Positions 38,211 to 46,805 of a stretch of 64,000 nt of DNA are shown here, piece after piece; position 1 is the first letter of the stretch, and each line of letters begins with the position of its first letter. A program made the translations under genes and the position numbers. The notes under the pieces are model-generated. The model saw only the letters and a list, made by a program, of their open reading frames with translations, was not told the origin of the DNA and ran no database searches. Location of the stretch: assembly GCA_003963245.1 (NCBI GenBank), contig RXJX01000036.1, positions 54,469 through 118,468 on the forward strand, given 5' to 3'. This stretch comes from Neisseriaceae bacterium (GTDB lineage: Bacteria > Pseudomonadota > Gammaproteobacteria > Burkholderiales > UBA11063).

Positions 38211-39824
38211 ATGAGTCAGAAGATTAAATTAGCGGTTTATCAGATGAATTCTACGGTTGGTGATTTGACTGGCAATACGGATAAATTAATTCACCAAATT
38301 AATATTGCTAAAGCCAATGGGGCAGATGTGTTTATTGCACCTGAATTAGCAATTAGCGGTTATCCGCCGGAGGATTTATTGCTGCGTAATGATTTTTACT
38401 TGCGTTCACAACGTGAGCTTGATCGCATGCTGGCAATCGACGGAATTACCATGTTGATCGGTTGTCCATATCGTAGTGGTGGGGAAAATTATAATAGTCT
38501 ATTCGTTTTGCGTGATGGTAATATTCTTGGGCGTTACGACAAAATGTTGCTGCCCAATTATGGGGTATTTGATGAGTGCCGTTACTTTACACCCGGTGCA
38601 GAAGCGGTAGTTTTTCCGGTAAACGGAATTAATTGTGCTGTGATTATTTGTGAAGATATGTGGGATACGATACCATTTGCTGAAAGCGTCGAGCAAGGGG
38701 CTGAACTTGTTCTTGTAGTGAATTCATCACCATTTGACGTGAGTAAATATGAAGAACGCTTGAAGGTAGCGAGCTATCGAGTAAATGAAAATAATGTTCC
38801 GTTAGTTTATGTTAATCAGGTTGGCGGACAGGATGAGCTAATTTTTGATGGTGCTTCTTTTGCGTTGAATAATCAAGGTGAAAAAATCTTTGCCATGCCT
38901 GCATTTGAAGAGCAATTAGCATATCTAGAATATTCTAAAGCTGGATTTAGTACTATTAACGCACTGAATAATTATCCTGAATCAACTGAAGCTAGATTAT
39001 ATAATGCTTTGATATTGGCGTTGCGTGATTATATTGGTAAAAATGGTTTCAAAGGTGTGGTATTAGGCTTATCGGGTGGAATTGATTCTGCTTTAACGTT
39101 GGCAATTGCTGTTGATGCTTTAGGACATGATAAAGTGCATGCTGTAATGATGCCTTCGCAATTTACTGCTGATATTAGTATTGATGATTCACGTGAAATG
39201 GTGAATATTTTGCGAGTGCGTTATGAAGAAATCATAATTGGCGATATTTTTGCGCAGTTCAAGCGTAGCTTAAGCCCGTTATTTGATGGGTTAGCAGAAG
39301 ATACTACCGAAGAAAACTTACAGGCGCGGATTCGTGGTACTTTATTGATGGCGATTTCAAATAAATTTGGTTGTTTGGTGGTAACTACAGGCAATAAATC
39401 GGAAATGACAACTGGTTATGCGACACTTTATGGCGATATGGCGGGTGGCTTTGCACTTCTTAAAGATTTACCCAAAACCTTAGTCTTTGCATTATCGAAC
39501 TGGCGTAATACTCAGTCACGGGTGATTCCCGAGCGGATTATTACCCGTCCGCCATCTGCGGAATTACGTGAAAATCAGTGCGATCAGGATTCTTTACCCG
39601 AATATCCAGTACTCGATGCGATTTTGACGCAGTTAGTTGAAGGTAAGCGTTCGGTAGAGGACATTATTCAGCTTGGTTACCCAGCTGAGGATGTGAAAAA
39701 AGTCGCACATTTATTAAAAATCAACGAGTACAAACGGCGTCAAGCTGCAGTTGGACCTAAATTAACTACTACTGCCTTTGCTCGCGACTGGCGTTATCCA
39801 AATACCAATAAGTTTAAGTTTTAG
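38211..39824 (+). CDS. nadE: Glutamine-dependent NAD+ synthetase
   Basis: 537 residues, last step of NAD+ synthesis from nicotinate adenine dinucleotide. The N-terminal nitrilase-type amidase has the Glu-Lys-Cys triad context APELAISGYPPEDLL, GRYDKMLLPNYGVFDE and CAVIICEDMW. The C-terminal ATP-binding domain has GLSGGIDSALTLAIA and TGNKSEMTTGYATLYGD. Length and order fit the two-domain bacterial form, which hydrolyses glutamine itself. There is no clear terminator after the stop. Confidence 0.96.
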   Translation: MSQKIKLAVYQMNSTVGDLTGNTDKLIHQINIAKANGADVFIAPELAISGYPPEDLLLRNDFYLRSQRELDRMLAIDGITMLIGCPYRSGGENYNSLFVLRDGNILGRYDKMLLPNYGVFDECRYFTPGAEAVVFPVNGINCAVIICEDMWDTIPFAESVEQGAELVLVVNSSPFDVSKYEERLKVASYRVNENNVPLVYVNQVGGQDELIFDGASFALNNQGEKIFAMPAFEEQLAYLEYSKAGFSTINALNNYPESTEARLYNALILALRDYIGKNGFKGVVLGLSGGIDSALTLAIAVDALGHDKVHAVMMPSQFTADISIDDSREMVNILRVRYEEIIIGDIFAQFKRSLSPLFDGLAEDTTEENLQARIRGTLLMAISNKFGCLVVTTGNKSEMTTGYATLYGDMAGGFALLKDLPKTLVFALSNWRNTQSRVIPERIITRPPSAELRENQCDQDSLPEYPVLDAILTQLVEGKRSVEDIIQLGYPAEDVKKVAHLLKINEYKRRQAAVGPKLTTTAFARDWRYPNTNKFKF

Positions 39825-40125
39825 GTAATCTATACTATTCGTCTTTTAATCTTGGGCTTTGTCGGATTTCAAAAAAGAATCCTTATGTAGTTTTATCTAC
39901 ACTGCGGTAACATGAGTGTTTGTCTTTTTTGTTAATACTTCGCGCCCAAGAATCTATATTTTGTCTCTTACTATATGACAAAATTAATTTTTTGCATTTT
40001 ACCTCCATCGGTAAGTAACTAATGCACAGCGCAATGAGTTTAATTGCATCGTATAAATTATTATTTAGTTTTTGAATTAATAAATCGTAGCCGTATTTTT
40101 CAAACCAACTATACCCAAAAACTGG
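39825..40125. other. Gap after nadE with an open in-frame extension of the minus-strand lipoprotein
   Basis: No start codon with a ribosome-binding site is seen on the plus strand. On the minus strand the frame of the DUF1554 lipoprotein stays open for 71 codons beyond its TAG stop, to a TAA near 39882, encoding a basic, Lys/Tyr-rich stretch with no start of its own. TCTTGGGC (39850-39857) recurs inverted as GCCCAAGA (39944-39951). It may be a decayed gene fragment. Confidence 0.35.
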
Positions 40126-41208
40126 CTAATTTGTTTGCTGTACACAATATAAATGCTGACTAGAGCCACAAGACATTGGAGTTACTACACCCCAGTCGGT
40201 AGTAGCAGCAGTTGAGAGCCCTACCAACCCGTCTGATGAAGTTGAATCTGTCCAACCTTGGCAAGTCGTTACTGAATTTGTACTAAGCCCGGTCCAGACA
40301 ACCAATGCTGGAGCTATACCTATTGAATTAATAAGACTATAATCCCCTTCTGAACTTATAAAGGTTAGGTTTTCCCCTGTTGCTTTTGCTATGAGAGTAT
40401 TATAATCAGATCTATAATAGTTAATATTTGTTGTTGTAGAACTATTATTATAAACTAATGCTCTCCACAGACTACCAGCCCCACGAGAGGGTAAATTTGA
40501 ATCCGTCTGGCATAAATAATCAGCACCTGTAAGGCCGTTAAATGTACCAGATGGATTTCTAGTACTAGCTTCAGCTTGTAAATTTCCTGTAAACTGTGAT
40601 TCCGTTACAAAAATTGCAGGTACAAATGACTCTGGCAATGCTACTATCTGCAAGCTATTAAATCCACATGGTTGATCATTCGTACAAACTTCTGGTGGAT
40701 TCGGATCAAAATTTCCTATTCCACTTTCAATACAGTCTGCGGATACCCAACCTGACTCTTGATCACCCACCGCATTGTAGCCATAGTCAAACCTTACTGA
40801 CGAGGCAGCAAATGCAGCTACTGATTCCCCACTAAAGCGCGAGGCTAAAGATAAATTTGATGCTGCTGTTGATGTATAAGTTCCAGCCGGAAATAAGACT
40901 CCAGCACCACCATTCATTGTTATCACTTGTGATTCTGTGCCGTAACTACAGTTTGTTGAATTAAAAAGCGTAACACGAATTGAATTAAGTATCACTCCTC
41001 TTGTCGGGGACACAAACGATTGTTGACGTGTAGCAGCAGGATTTCCTAACACAGCACCGCTAGTGATTGAAGTTGTGTACTTTAACTGCGCTTTATATTC
41101 AGCAAGCTGACTATTATTAACCGAAGATGTATTTTGTGTGTTGCTTCCTGAGCTACATGCTGAGAGTAAAACACTTACCAATATTGGAACATAGTGACTT
41201 TTTTTCAT
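40126..41208 (-). CDS. DUF1554-domain lipoprotein
   Basis: 360 residues. The signal peptide ends in a lipobox LSAC with Cys18, so it is a membrane-anchored lipoprotein. After a Ser/Asn-rich linker, residues from about 195 to the end resemble DUF1554, a C-type-lectin/endostatin-like fold known from Leptospira and Legionella surface lipoproteins. Key segments are IFVTESQFTGNL, GADYLCQTDSNLP, YYRSDYNTLIA, VWTGL and HLYCVQQTN, with four cysteines likely in disulfides. Function is unknown; a surface-exposed role is inferred. It stands alone between nadE and the accessory stretch. Confidence 0.7.
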   Translation of the reverse strand: MKKSHYVPILVSVLLSACSSGSNTQNTSSVNNSQLAEYKAQLKYTTSITSGAVLGNPAATRQQSFVSPTRGVILNSIRVTLFNSTNCSYGTESQVITMNGGAGVLFPAGTYTSTAASNLSLASRFSGESVAAFAASSVRFDYGYNAVGDQESGWVSADCIESGIGNFDPNPPEVCTNDQPCGFNSLQIVALPESFVPAIFVTESQFTGNLQAEASTRNPSGTFNGLTGADYLCQTDSNLPSRGAGSLWRALVYNNSSTTTNINYYRSDYNTLIAKATGENLTFISSEGDYSLINSIGIAPALVVWTGLSTNSVTTCQGWTDSTSSDGLVGLSTAATTDWGVVTPMSCGSSQHLYCVQQTN

Positions 41209-41412
41209 TTGATTCCTTTGCTATTTTTTTAAATTTTAGCATAGTCTTTACTTGTTTGTCATATCCTAAAAAGATTGAATGGTAAAAAATCTAAAAACTA
41301 AATTACACTATTAACTTTAGTGCTATAATGTTACGAGTTACTACCTTGTGATATTGTAGGATTATCCAGCATAGCAACATCATTAAAACTAAGTGAAGAA
41401 CTTAAATCTAAA
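41209..41412. other. AT-rich upstream region of the toxin-antitoxin scar
   Basis: About 200 bases between the divergent lipoprotein gene and the scar. TATAAT at 41323-41328 could be a leftover -10 element of the former module. No other signal is seen. Confidence 0.35.
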
Positions 41413-41535
41413 ATGCAATATCTTGCGACAAGTTTTAAACAGTTAGAAGGTCATCCTGAAATCGGTCGACCAGATAATGATGCTCCAGAACTAAGAGAGT
41501 TAATTACTAAGAAAGTTAAAGAATGGAAAATATAA
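41413..41535 (+). pseudogene. Scar of a ParD/ParE-like toxin-antitoxin module
   Basis: An open frame without a stop runs from about 41329 to 41535, but the first ATG is at 41413. Codons 41368-41430 read like the N-terminal half of a ribbon-helix-helix antitoxin (IATSLKLSEELKSKMQYLA). The following codons read like the middle of a ParE/RelE toxin (LEGHPEIGRPDNDAPELREL). A deletion joining the start of an antitoxin gene to an inner part of its toxin gene would give exactly this. It overlaps the next gene by 13 bases. Sequence similarity is judged by eye and moderate. Confidence 0.4.
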
Positions 41536-42014
41536 TTATTACTACAGTAACAAGTATCGTTGCTGCTATAGTAGCATCATTTTTAACAAGTATACTCACT
41601 TTTAGATTTTGGCAAATTAAAAATAAAGTAGAACTATTAAACAAATTGAATAATGCATGTTTAAAGTTGGACAGTGCTTTTCAAGAATACCTTAGACTAG
41701 ATTCTTTGCTAGGATCAAGTTATTATGGAATGGATAGTAATGGTAATCGTTATACTCAAGATAAATTATTAATCGAGAGCAAATTGGTTGCTATTATTGA
41801 TGAAATACAATCAGTGCAAAATACACTTGATAATAGTAAGCTATTGCAAATAATTGAACAGTATATTAAACTATTTAGAAAAGCAGATAAGACTTTTTTA
41901 GATACATATAAAGAAAACTATGGTGATATTAAGAATAATATAATTGTAGGTATTAAAGATGAAGTTTTAAAGGTAAATTCTATCTTATCAATTTTTAAAT
42001 ATAGATCAATCTAA
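41523..42014 (+). CDS. Unknown small membrane protein with helical cytoplasmic domain
   Basis: 163 residues, not recognised. One N-terminal transmembrane helix (about 6-28) is followed by a soluble, strongly helical, Lys/Leu/Asp-rich region without cysteines, possibly coiled coil. It is very AT-rich, like the nearby HAD/AEC pair and unlike the pepO gene behind it, which suggests recent acquisition. There is no good ribosome-binding site before the ATG (AAAGTTAAAGA); it overlaps the toxin-antitoxin scar. A defence or phage-related role is possible but unsupported. Confidence 0.5.
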   Translation: MENIIITTVTSIVAAIVASFLTSILTFRFWQIKNKVELLNKLNNACLKLDSAFQEYLRLDSLLGSSYYGMDSNGNRYTQDKLLIESKLVAIIDEIQSVQNTLDNSKLLQIIEQYIKLFRKADKTFLDTYKENYGDIKNNIIVGIKDEVLKVNSILSIFKYRSI

Positions 42015-42044
42015 AAGCATTCTAATTAAAAGAAGGACATTTTA

Positions 42045-44123
42045 ATGAAAAAAAGTTTATTAACCACCGCAATTTTGTTAGCGGCAACTAATTCAGGATG
42101 GGGAGTCGGAACTATGGAGTCAGCTACAAATATTCAAACACAGAAATCTACACCAGCCAATTCACTAGTCTCAGGGCTTGATTTGGCAAACCGTAATTTA
42201 AAAGTACGTCCGCAAGATGATTTTTATCAGTACACCAATGGTACATGGTTAGATAAAACCACGATTCCAGCGGATAAAGCTTCTTGGGGTGCGTTTAATG
42301 AGTTGCGTGATAATACATTGACTCAATTGCGCGGGATTTTGGATGGCTTGAGTAAGCAACCTAATCTAGCTGCTAACTCCAATGCCTACAAGATTGTAGC
42401 CATGTACGATAGCTTTATGAATGAATCAGAATTAGAACAGTTAGGTAGTAAGCCGATACAAGGTTTATTAGCGGAAGTAAATAACTTAAAAAGTGTTGAA
42501 CAAATTCCGCAATTGATTGCGCAGTTTAATCAAATTGGTGTCGGGACACCTTATGATTTTGCGATACATCAGGATGCGATGGATTCAACGGTTATGGTTG
42601 CTGATATTTATCAATCTGGTTTGGGATTACCTGATCGTGATTACTATCTCAAAACCGATGATAAAAATATGCTAGCAACTAAAGAGAAATATCAGCAGCA
42701 CGTAGCTACGATGCTAATCCTGATTGGTGACAAAAATGCAGCAGAAGAAGCTAAAGAAATCGTGGCACTAGAAACCGAATTAGCTCACGCACAATGGACT
42801 AAAGTTGAGAACCGCGATCCGGTCAAAACTTACAATAAATACCTTGTGAAAGATTTGGACAAATTAGCTCCCGGTTATCCGTGGCAGAGTTATCTGGAGA
42901 GTAGTGCTTTGGCAAGCAAAGTTGATTCTTTGATAATTTCACAGCCAAGTTATATCAGTCAGTTTAATCATATTTTGACGGCAACGCCGCTAAGTACTTG
43001 GCAAGCTTATTTTCGCTTGAGAATTGCCGATGCTTTTGCTGCTGATTTATCTAAAGCGTTTGTCGATGAGAATTTCAAATTTTATGGAACTGTACTTAGT
43101 GGCGTACCACAAAACAAACCACGCTGGAAACGTGGCGTGGATTTGGTAGAGGGTACTTTAGGTGAGGCACTAGGTGAGCTGTATGTTAAACAATATTTCC
43201 CTGCCGAAAATAAAGCCAAGATGGAACAATTGGTAGCAAATTTAGTTGCCGCTTATCGTCAAAGTATTGAATCATTAGACTGGATGTCTCCAGCGACTAA
43301 AGTTAAAGCGCAGGAGAAATTAGCTGCGATTATGCTTAAGATTGGCTATCCTGATCACTGGCGCGATTATTCTGCACTGACGATTAAGCCGAATGATTTG
43401 ATCGGTAATATTATAGCTGCTCATAAATTTGGCTATCAATATGAATTAAATAAACTTGGTAAACCTGTTGACCGTAGTGAATGGGGTATGACGCCACAAA
43501 CAGTAAATGCATACTATAATCCTGAACTTAATGAAATTGTTTTCCCCGCAGCTATTTTGCAACCACCATTTTTTAATGCCAAAGCTGATATGGCGGCGAA
43601 TTACGGTGGAATCGGTGCGGTGATCGGGCATGAAATTAGCCACGGTTTCGATGATCAGGGTAGTCAGTATGATGCTAAAGGTAATTTACATGATTGGTTT
43701 ACGCCAGAAGATCACGAGCGCTTTAAACAAAAAACCAGTGCTTTGGTGGCGCAATATAATGCGTATATGCCAATAAAAGGTTATCATGTTAATGGTGAGC
43801 TAACTTTAGGTGAAAATATCGCGGATAATTCCGGTTTGGATATTGCTTATAAAGCTTATCTGATTTCATTACATGGTGAGTCAGCTCCGGTGATTGATGG
43901 TTTAAGTGGTGAACAACGCTTCTATCTAAGTTGGGCAAGTGTGTGGCGGGCTAAAATTCGTGAAGCACAGCAAATTGTTTATCTGAAATCTGACCCACAT
44001 TCGCCAGCCGCAGTCCGTGGTAATGCACCATTACGTAACCAAGCTGGTTTTTATAAGGCATTTGATGTTAAACCAAGTGACAAAATGTATTTAGCGCCAG
44101 ATAAACGAGTTACTATCTGGTAA
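42045..44123 (+). CDS. pepO: M13-family metallopeptidase (neprilysin/PepO-like)
   Basis: 692 residues with a signal peptide (KKSLLTTAILLAATNSGWG) and no lipobox, so probably periplasmic or secreted. The zinc site is GHEISHGFDDQG with His529 and His533, and the third ligand Glu590 in GENIADNSGLD. The substrate-aligning NAYYNPELNEIVFPAAILQPP stands for the NAFY motif, and RVxxW near the end is seen as RVTIW. It cleaves oligopeptides. AGAAGGA precedes the ATG. Codon use looks like the core genome, in contrast to both neighbours. Confidence 0.95.
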   Translation: MKKSLLTTAILLAATNSGWGVGTMESATNIQTQKSTPANSLVSGLDLANRNLKVRPQDDFYQYTNGTWLDKTTIPADKASWGAFNELRDNTLTQLRGILDGLSKQPNLAANSNAYKIVAMYDSFMNESELEQLGSKPIQGLLAEVNNLKSVEQIPQLIAQFNQIGVGTPYDFAIHQDAMDSTVMVADIYQSGLGLPDRDYYLKTDDKNMLATKEKYQQHVATMLILIGDKNAAEEAKEIVALETELAHAQWTKVENRDPVKTYNKYLVKDLDKLAPGYPWQSYLESSALASKVDSLIISQPSYISQFNHILTATPLSTWQAYFRLRIADAFAADLSKAFVDENFKFYGTVLSGVPQNKPRWKRGVDLVEGTLGEALGELYVKQYFPAENKAKMEQLVANLVAAYRQSIESLDWMSPATKVKAQEKLAAIMLKIGYPDHWRDYSALTIKPNDLIGNIIAAHKFGYQYELNKLGKPVDRSEWGMTPQTVNAYYNPELNEIVFPAAILQPPFFNAKADMAANYGGIGAVIGHEISHGFDDQGSQYDAKGNLHDWFTPEDHERFKQKTSALVAQYNAYMPIKGYHVNGELTLGENIADNSGLDIAYKAYLISLHGESAPVIDGLSGEQRFYLSWASVWRAKIREAQQIVYLKSDPHSPAAVRGNAPLRNQAGFYKAFDVKPSDKMYLAPDKRVTIW

Positions 44124-44137
44124 TTAGACAAAAAAAT

Positions 44138-44161
44138 CCCACACTTAGAAATTAGTGTGGG
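44138..44161 (-). terminator. Terminator hairpin for minus-strand transcripts
   Basis: CCCACACT (44138-44145) pairs with AGTGTGGG (44154-44161) over an eight-base loop. On the minus strand the stem is followed by a run of T; on the plus strand it is not. It therefore points at transcripts coming from the right, where a dead resolvase gene lies on the minus strand. Confidence 0.65.
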
Positions 44162-44228
44162 CGAATAAAGGGCAATTTGTTGAGAAAAATAAGAAAACAG
44201 GAGCTATTATAGTTCATTTGTTTGAAAA

Positions 44229-44262
44229 AAGTTGTCCACTTTTGTGGACAACTTGATTTTTG
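44229..44262. terminator. Terminator hairpin downstream of pepO
   Basis: AAGTTGTCCAC (44229-44239) pairs perfectly with GTGGACAACTT (44244-44254) across TTTT and is followed by GATTTTTG. An A run precedes the stem, so it can act on both strands. Confidence 0.75.
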
Positions 44263-44297
44263 ATACGTTAGACTTTATTTCTCAATTAGCTAACTAC

Positions 44298-44620
44298 TCC
44301 TATCTTCATGGAGACGGTTTAACCCAATGTTTTTAGATTCGAGTAAGTTGACCATTTCAATAAGATCTTTTAGAGAACGTCCCAGTCTGTCCAACCGCTA
44401 CACAACTAATGTGTCATTTTTACGAGCATATTTAATGGTTTTTTAAACCAGATATATCGGATTTAACTCCACTAATTTGATCTTCAAATATTTTGCTGCA
44501 TCCAGTTTTACTAAGGGCGTTGCGTTGTAAATCAAGATTTCGATCATCTGTAGAAACTCAGGCATTAAGATAAGTCAATATTCCATATTTTGCTATTAAT
44601 GTGCCATTTTTGATTAGATG
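44298..44620 (-). pseudogene. Decayed serine recombinase (resolvase/invertase family)
   Basis: Read on the minus strand, fragments of a small serine recombinase are clear. The N-terminal VSTDDRNLDLQRNALSKTGC is followed by KIFEDQISGVKSDISGLKN. After a frameshift come TIKYARKNDTLVV, a TAG where the usual Trp should be, RLDRLGRSLKDLIEMVNLL and ESKNIGLNRLHED. A TGA also interrupts the start just before VSTDD. The catalytic-serine region is present, but the gene has at least two stops and a frameshift and lacks its C-terminal DNA-binding helix. It is a remnant of a mobile element. Confidence 0.8.
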
Positions 44621-45056
44621 TTTTCCTACTGTGTAATGATAAAATTTCGTAAGATATTAACTTTCTTGCTCTTATGACTAAAACCTAAAAAATTGAAGAC
44701 TAGGTTTATCAAATTTAAGTAAATCAAAGAGAAGAAAGGCAAAATCAATCGTAAATATGTAGAAGAACATTGCAGGAACACTAGCGCACGAGTCTAACGA
44801 TCTGTAATTACACGTAATAAAAAATCAGATTGTATCTGGTAATCTTAGTTCCACGCAATAAACAATAATGAATATCTACTATACAAAAATTTTGACTTTA
44901 AAGAAATAATCCTCTTATACAATTTAGTCTTGTTTATAACTAAATGCTTGAGGATTTAAATGAGAAATTATTGATAATTTGCGTACCTGATATTTTCATC
45001 TAACAGTTCTTAATAACATTAGTTACACTATAATCAAAAGTAGAAAGGGATAAATT
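44621..45056. other. Degenerate AT-rich region between resolvase remnant and HAD gene
   Basis: About 430 bases with no intact gene. All frames are broken by stops and nothing is recognisable with confidence. Together with the resolvase remnant it looks like the decayed inside of a mobile element. AAAGGGA at 45044-45050 is the ribosome-binding site of the next gene. Confidence 0.5.
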
Positions 45057-45773
45057 GTGAATAATTCAAACTTGTACATTGGCTTTGACAGAGATGGAAC
45101 ATTGGAGTTGCCAAATCTTGAATTTGATAGCACTATAGCTAAGCAGCTACGATTTTTGCAGGAGAATGGTGCTAAGCTGTTTTTGGCATCTGGCAAAGGT
45201 TGTGAATTTCTGTCCGAACATTTTAAGCAATTTAATTTAACATTTGATCTTATTTGTGGTGAGAATGGTGGTCATATAATTAGTGAAAAAATGAATTTTA
45301 TAAAAAAGTGTGAAAAAGAGCATTTAGATTTTTTCTGTGAAAATATTTACTCTCTAGAATTACCTTATTACGAAAATGAGCCAAAAGAATCTATTTGGAC
45401 TGGACGATTTTTTGAAAATGCTATGATTGCAGTACGTAAAATCCAAGCATTTATTGAATTTCATGAATTAGACCTACAAGTTTATCTACATCCTGATGCT
45501 GTTGGTGCAGTCGATGTTGTTCCACATGTAATAGACAAGGTAAATGTCTTAGAGTTTATTCCAAATAATGCAGAGATTCATTTCTTTGGGGATGGGGAAA
45601 ATGATTTGTCGTTAATGAAACATGACAGAATTATGCCACACACAATTTCAAATGCCATTCCTGCTGTTAAAGAATGTGTATTAGCGAAGAATGGAAAAAT
45701 TAGTATGTTAGAGGCAAGAGATGGAGTTAGTGAGTTAATAGATAAGCTATTTTTGACAAAAGAGATTTTATAA
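45057..45773 (+). CDS. HAD-superfamily phosphatase (Cof/trehalose-phosphatase-like group)
   Basis: 238 residues. Motif I is FDRDGTL (Asp12 and Asp14 by count from the start), motif II the Ser of FLASGKG, and motif IV FFGDGENDLSLMKH with a preceding Lys. The capping region between them is of the C2 kind, as in Cof-type and mannosyl-3-phosphoglycerate phosphatases. It would remove phosphate from a small metabolite or sugar phosphate; the substrate is not known. The start is a GTG with AAAGGGA seven bases upstream. Its stop overlaps the start of the AEC transporter gene, so the two are coupled. Confidence 0.8.
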   Translation: MNNSNLYIGFDRDGTLELPNLEFDSTIAKQLRFLQENGAKLFLASGKGCEFLSEHFKQFNLTFDLICGENGGHIISEKMNFIKKCEKEHLDFFCENIYSLELPYYENEPKESIWTGRFFENAMIAVRKIQAFIEFHELDLQVYLHPDAVGAVDVVPHVIDKVNVLEFIPNNAEIHFFGDGENDLSLMKHDRIMPHTISNAIPAVKECVLAKNGKISMLEARDGVSELIDKLFLTKEIL

Positions 45774-46669
45774 TGCAATACAATATATTATTCTCGATAT
45801 TTATTTTTTTATTAAGCAGTATTTTATCTAGAAAGATAAATATGGACAATATAATTACTGTTGCTAATAAAGCAATTATTAATTTTATGTTGCCTTTGTT
45901 AATTTTTGCATCATTCAACCAAATTGATTTAAATTTTCAGAAAGTACTGCCATTAATTAATATCTTGTGGGTTTTAATAATGGCATCATTAAGTATTGTG
46001 GTATGTAAGCTACTAAAGTACAATAAACAAAATACTGGTAGCTTAGTAATTTCTGCGTGCACATCTGAGGGCGGTAGTATAGGGATTGCAGTAATTTTAG
46101 TATTGCAGAGTGGAAAATTCTTACCTGAATTTATTATTTTAGACGTAGTAAATGCAATTATGTTATTTTCTTTTGTCAATTATTTAGCTTATATTTATGG
46201 TAAAAATAATAACTTTAAACTTAGTGAACTAAGAAATTTCTTTATCAGCCCGATAATATTATCATTTGTAGTAGCGATTATTTTTAACCAAAGTAATATA
46301 TTGTTAAGTGATAATATTTTAAATATATTTAAATTTATTGGGCAGGGAATTCTCCCTTGTATTATGGTTACGCTTGGTGCTAACTTTAGGTTAGAGCGGA
46401 GTAAGTTTATTTACGCTATCATTTATTCATTTCTAAAGTTTACTGCTGGAGTATTAATTGCATTATTATTAATCAAAGTTTTTAATATTATCGATAAGGC
46501 ACAAATAATCGCTATACTTATAATTAGCGCATTACCTCCAAGTTATTTAATAACTGTTTTTATCAAAGAAAACAACCTTGATGAGACTTTTGTGCATAGT
46601 ATAATTCCAATATCGACCATAATCAGTGTTGCCTTGATTTGTATTTCTTACGCTTTTATAGTATCCTGA
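45773..46669 (+). CDS. AEC-family (auxin efflux carrier-like) transporter
   Basis: 298 residues with about ten transmembrane helices in two similar halves. Recognisable features are NKAIINFMLPLLIFASF near the start, GSIGIAVILVL in helix 4 and GQGILPCIMVTLGANFR in the second half, as in bacterial AEC proteins that export or import carboxylates such as malate or malonate. It shares a TAATG overlap with the upstream HAD phosphatase. Strong AT content and low-complexity Ile/Asn use differ from the core genes. The substrate is unknown. Confidence 0.85.
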   Translation: MQYNILFSIFIFLLSSILSRKINMDNIITVANKAIINFMLPLLIFASFNQIDLNFQKVLPLINILWVLIMASLSIVVCKLLKYNKQNTGSLVISACTSEGGSIGIAVILVLQSGKFLPEFIILDVVNAIMLFSFVNYLAYIYGKNNNFKLSELRNFFISPIILSFVVAIIFNQSNILLSDNILNIFKFIGQGILPCIMVTLGANFRLERSKFIYAIIYSFLKFTAGVLIALLLIKVFNIIDKAQIIAILIISALPPSYLITVFIKENNLDETFVHSIIPISTIISVALICISYAFIVS

Positions 46670-46805
46670 TTTAATAAGTTATTGTATAGGTTGAGTGTCC
46701 ATCGACATAGTATGTAATGCAGTAATTATTATTGTGACCTGTGTAATGATCATTCTAAGAACGAGCTTTATACAAGTCACTTAATTTTATACGCAAGGTA
46801 GGATT

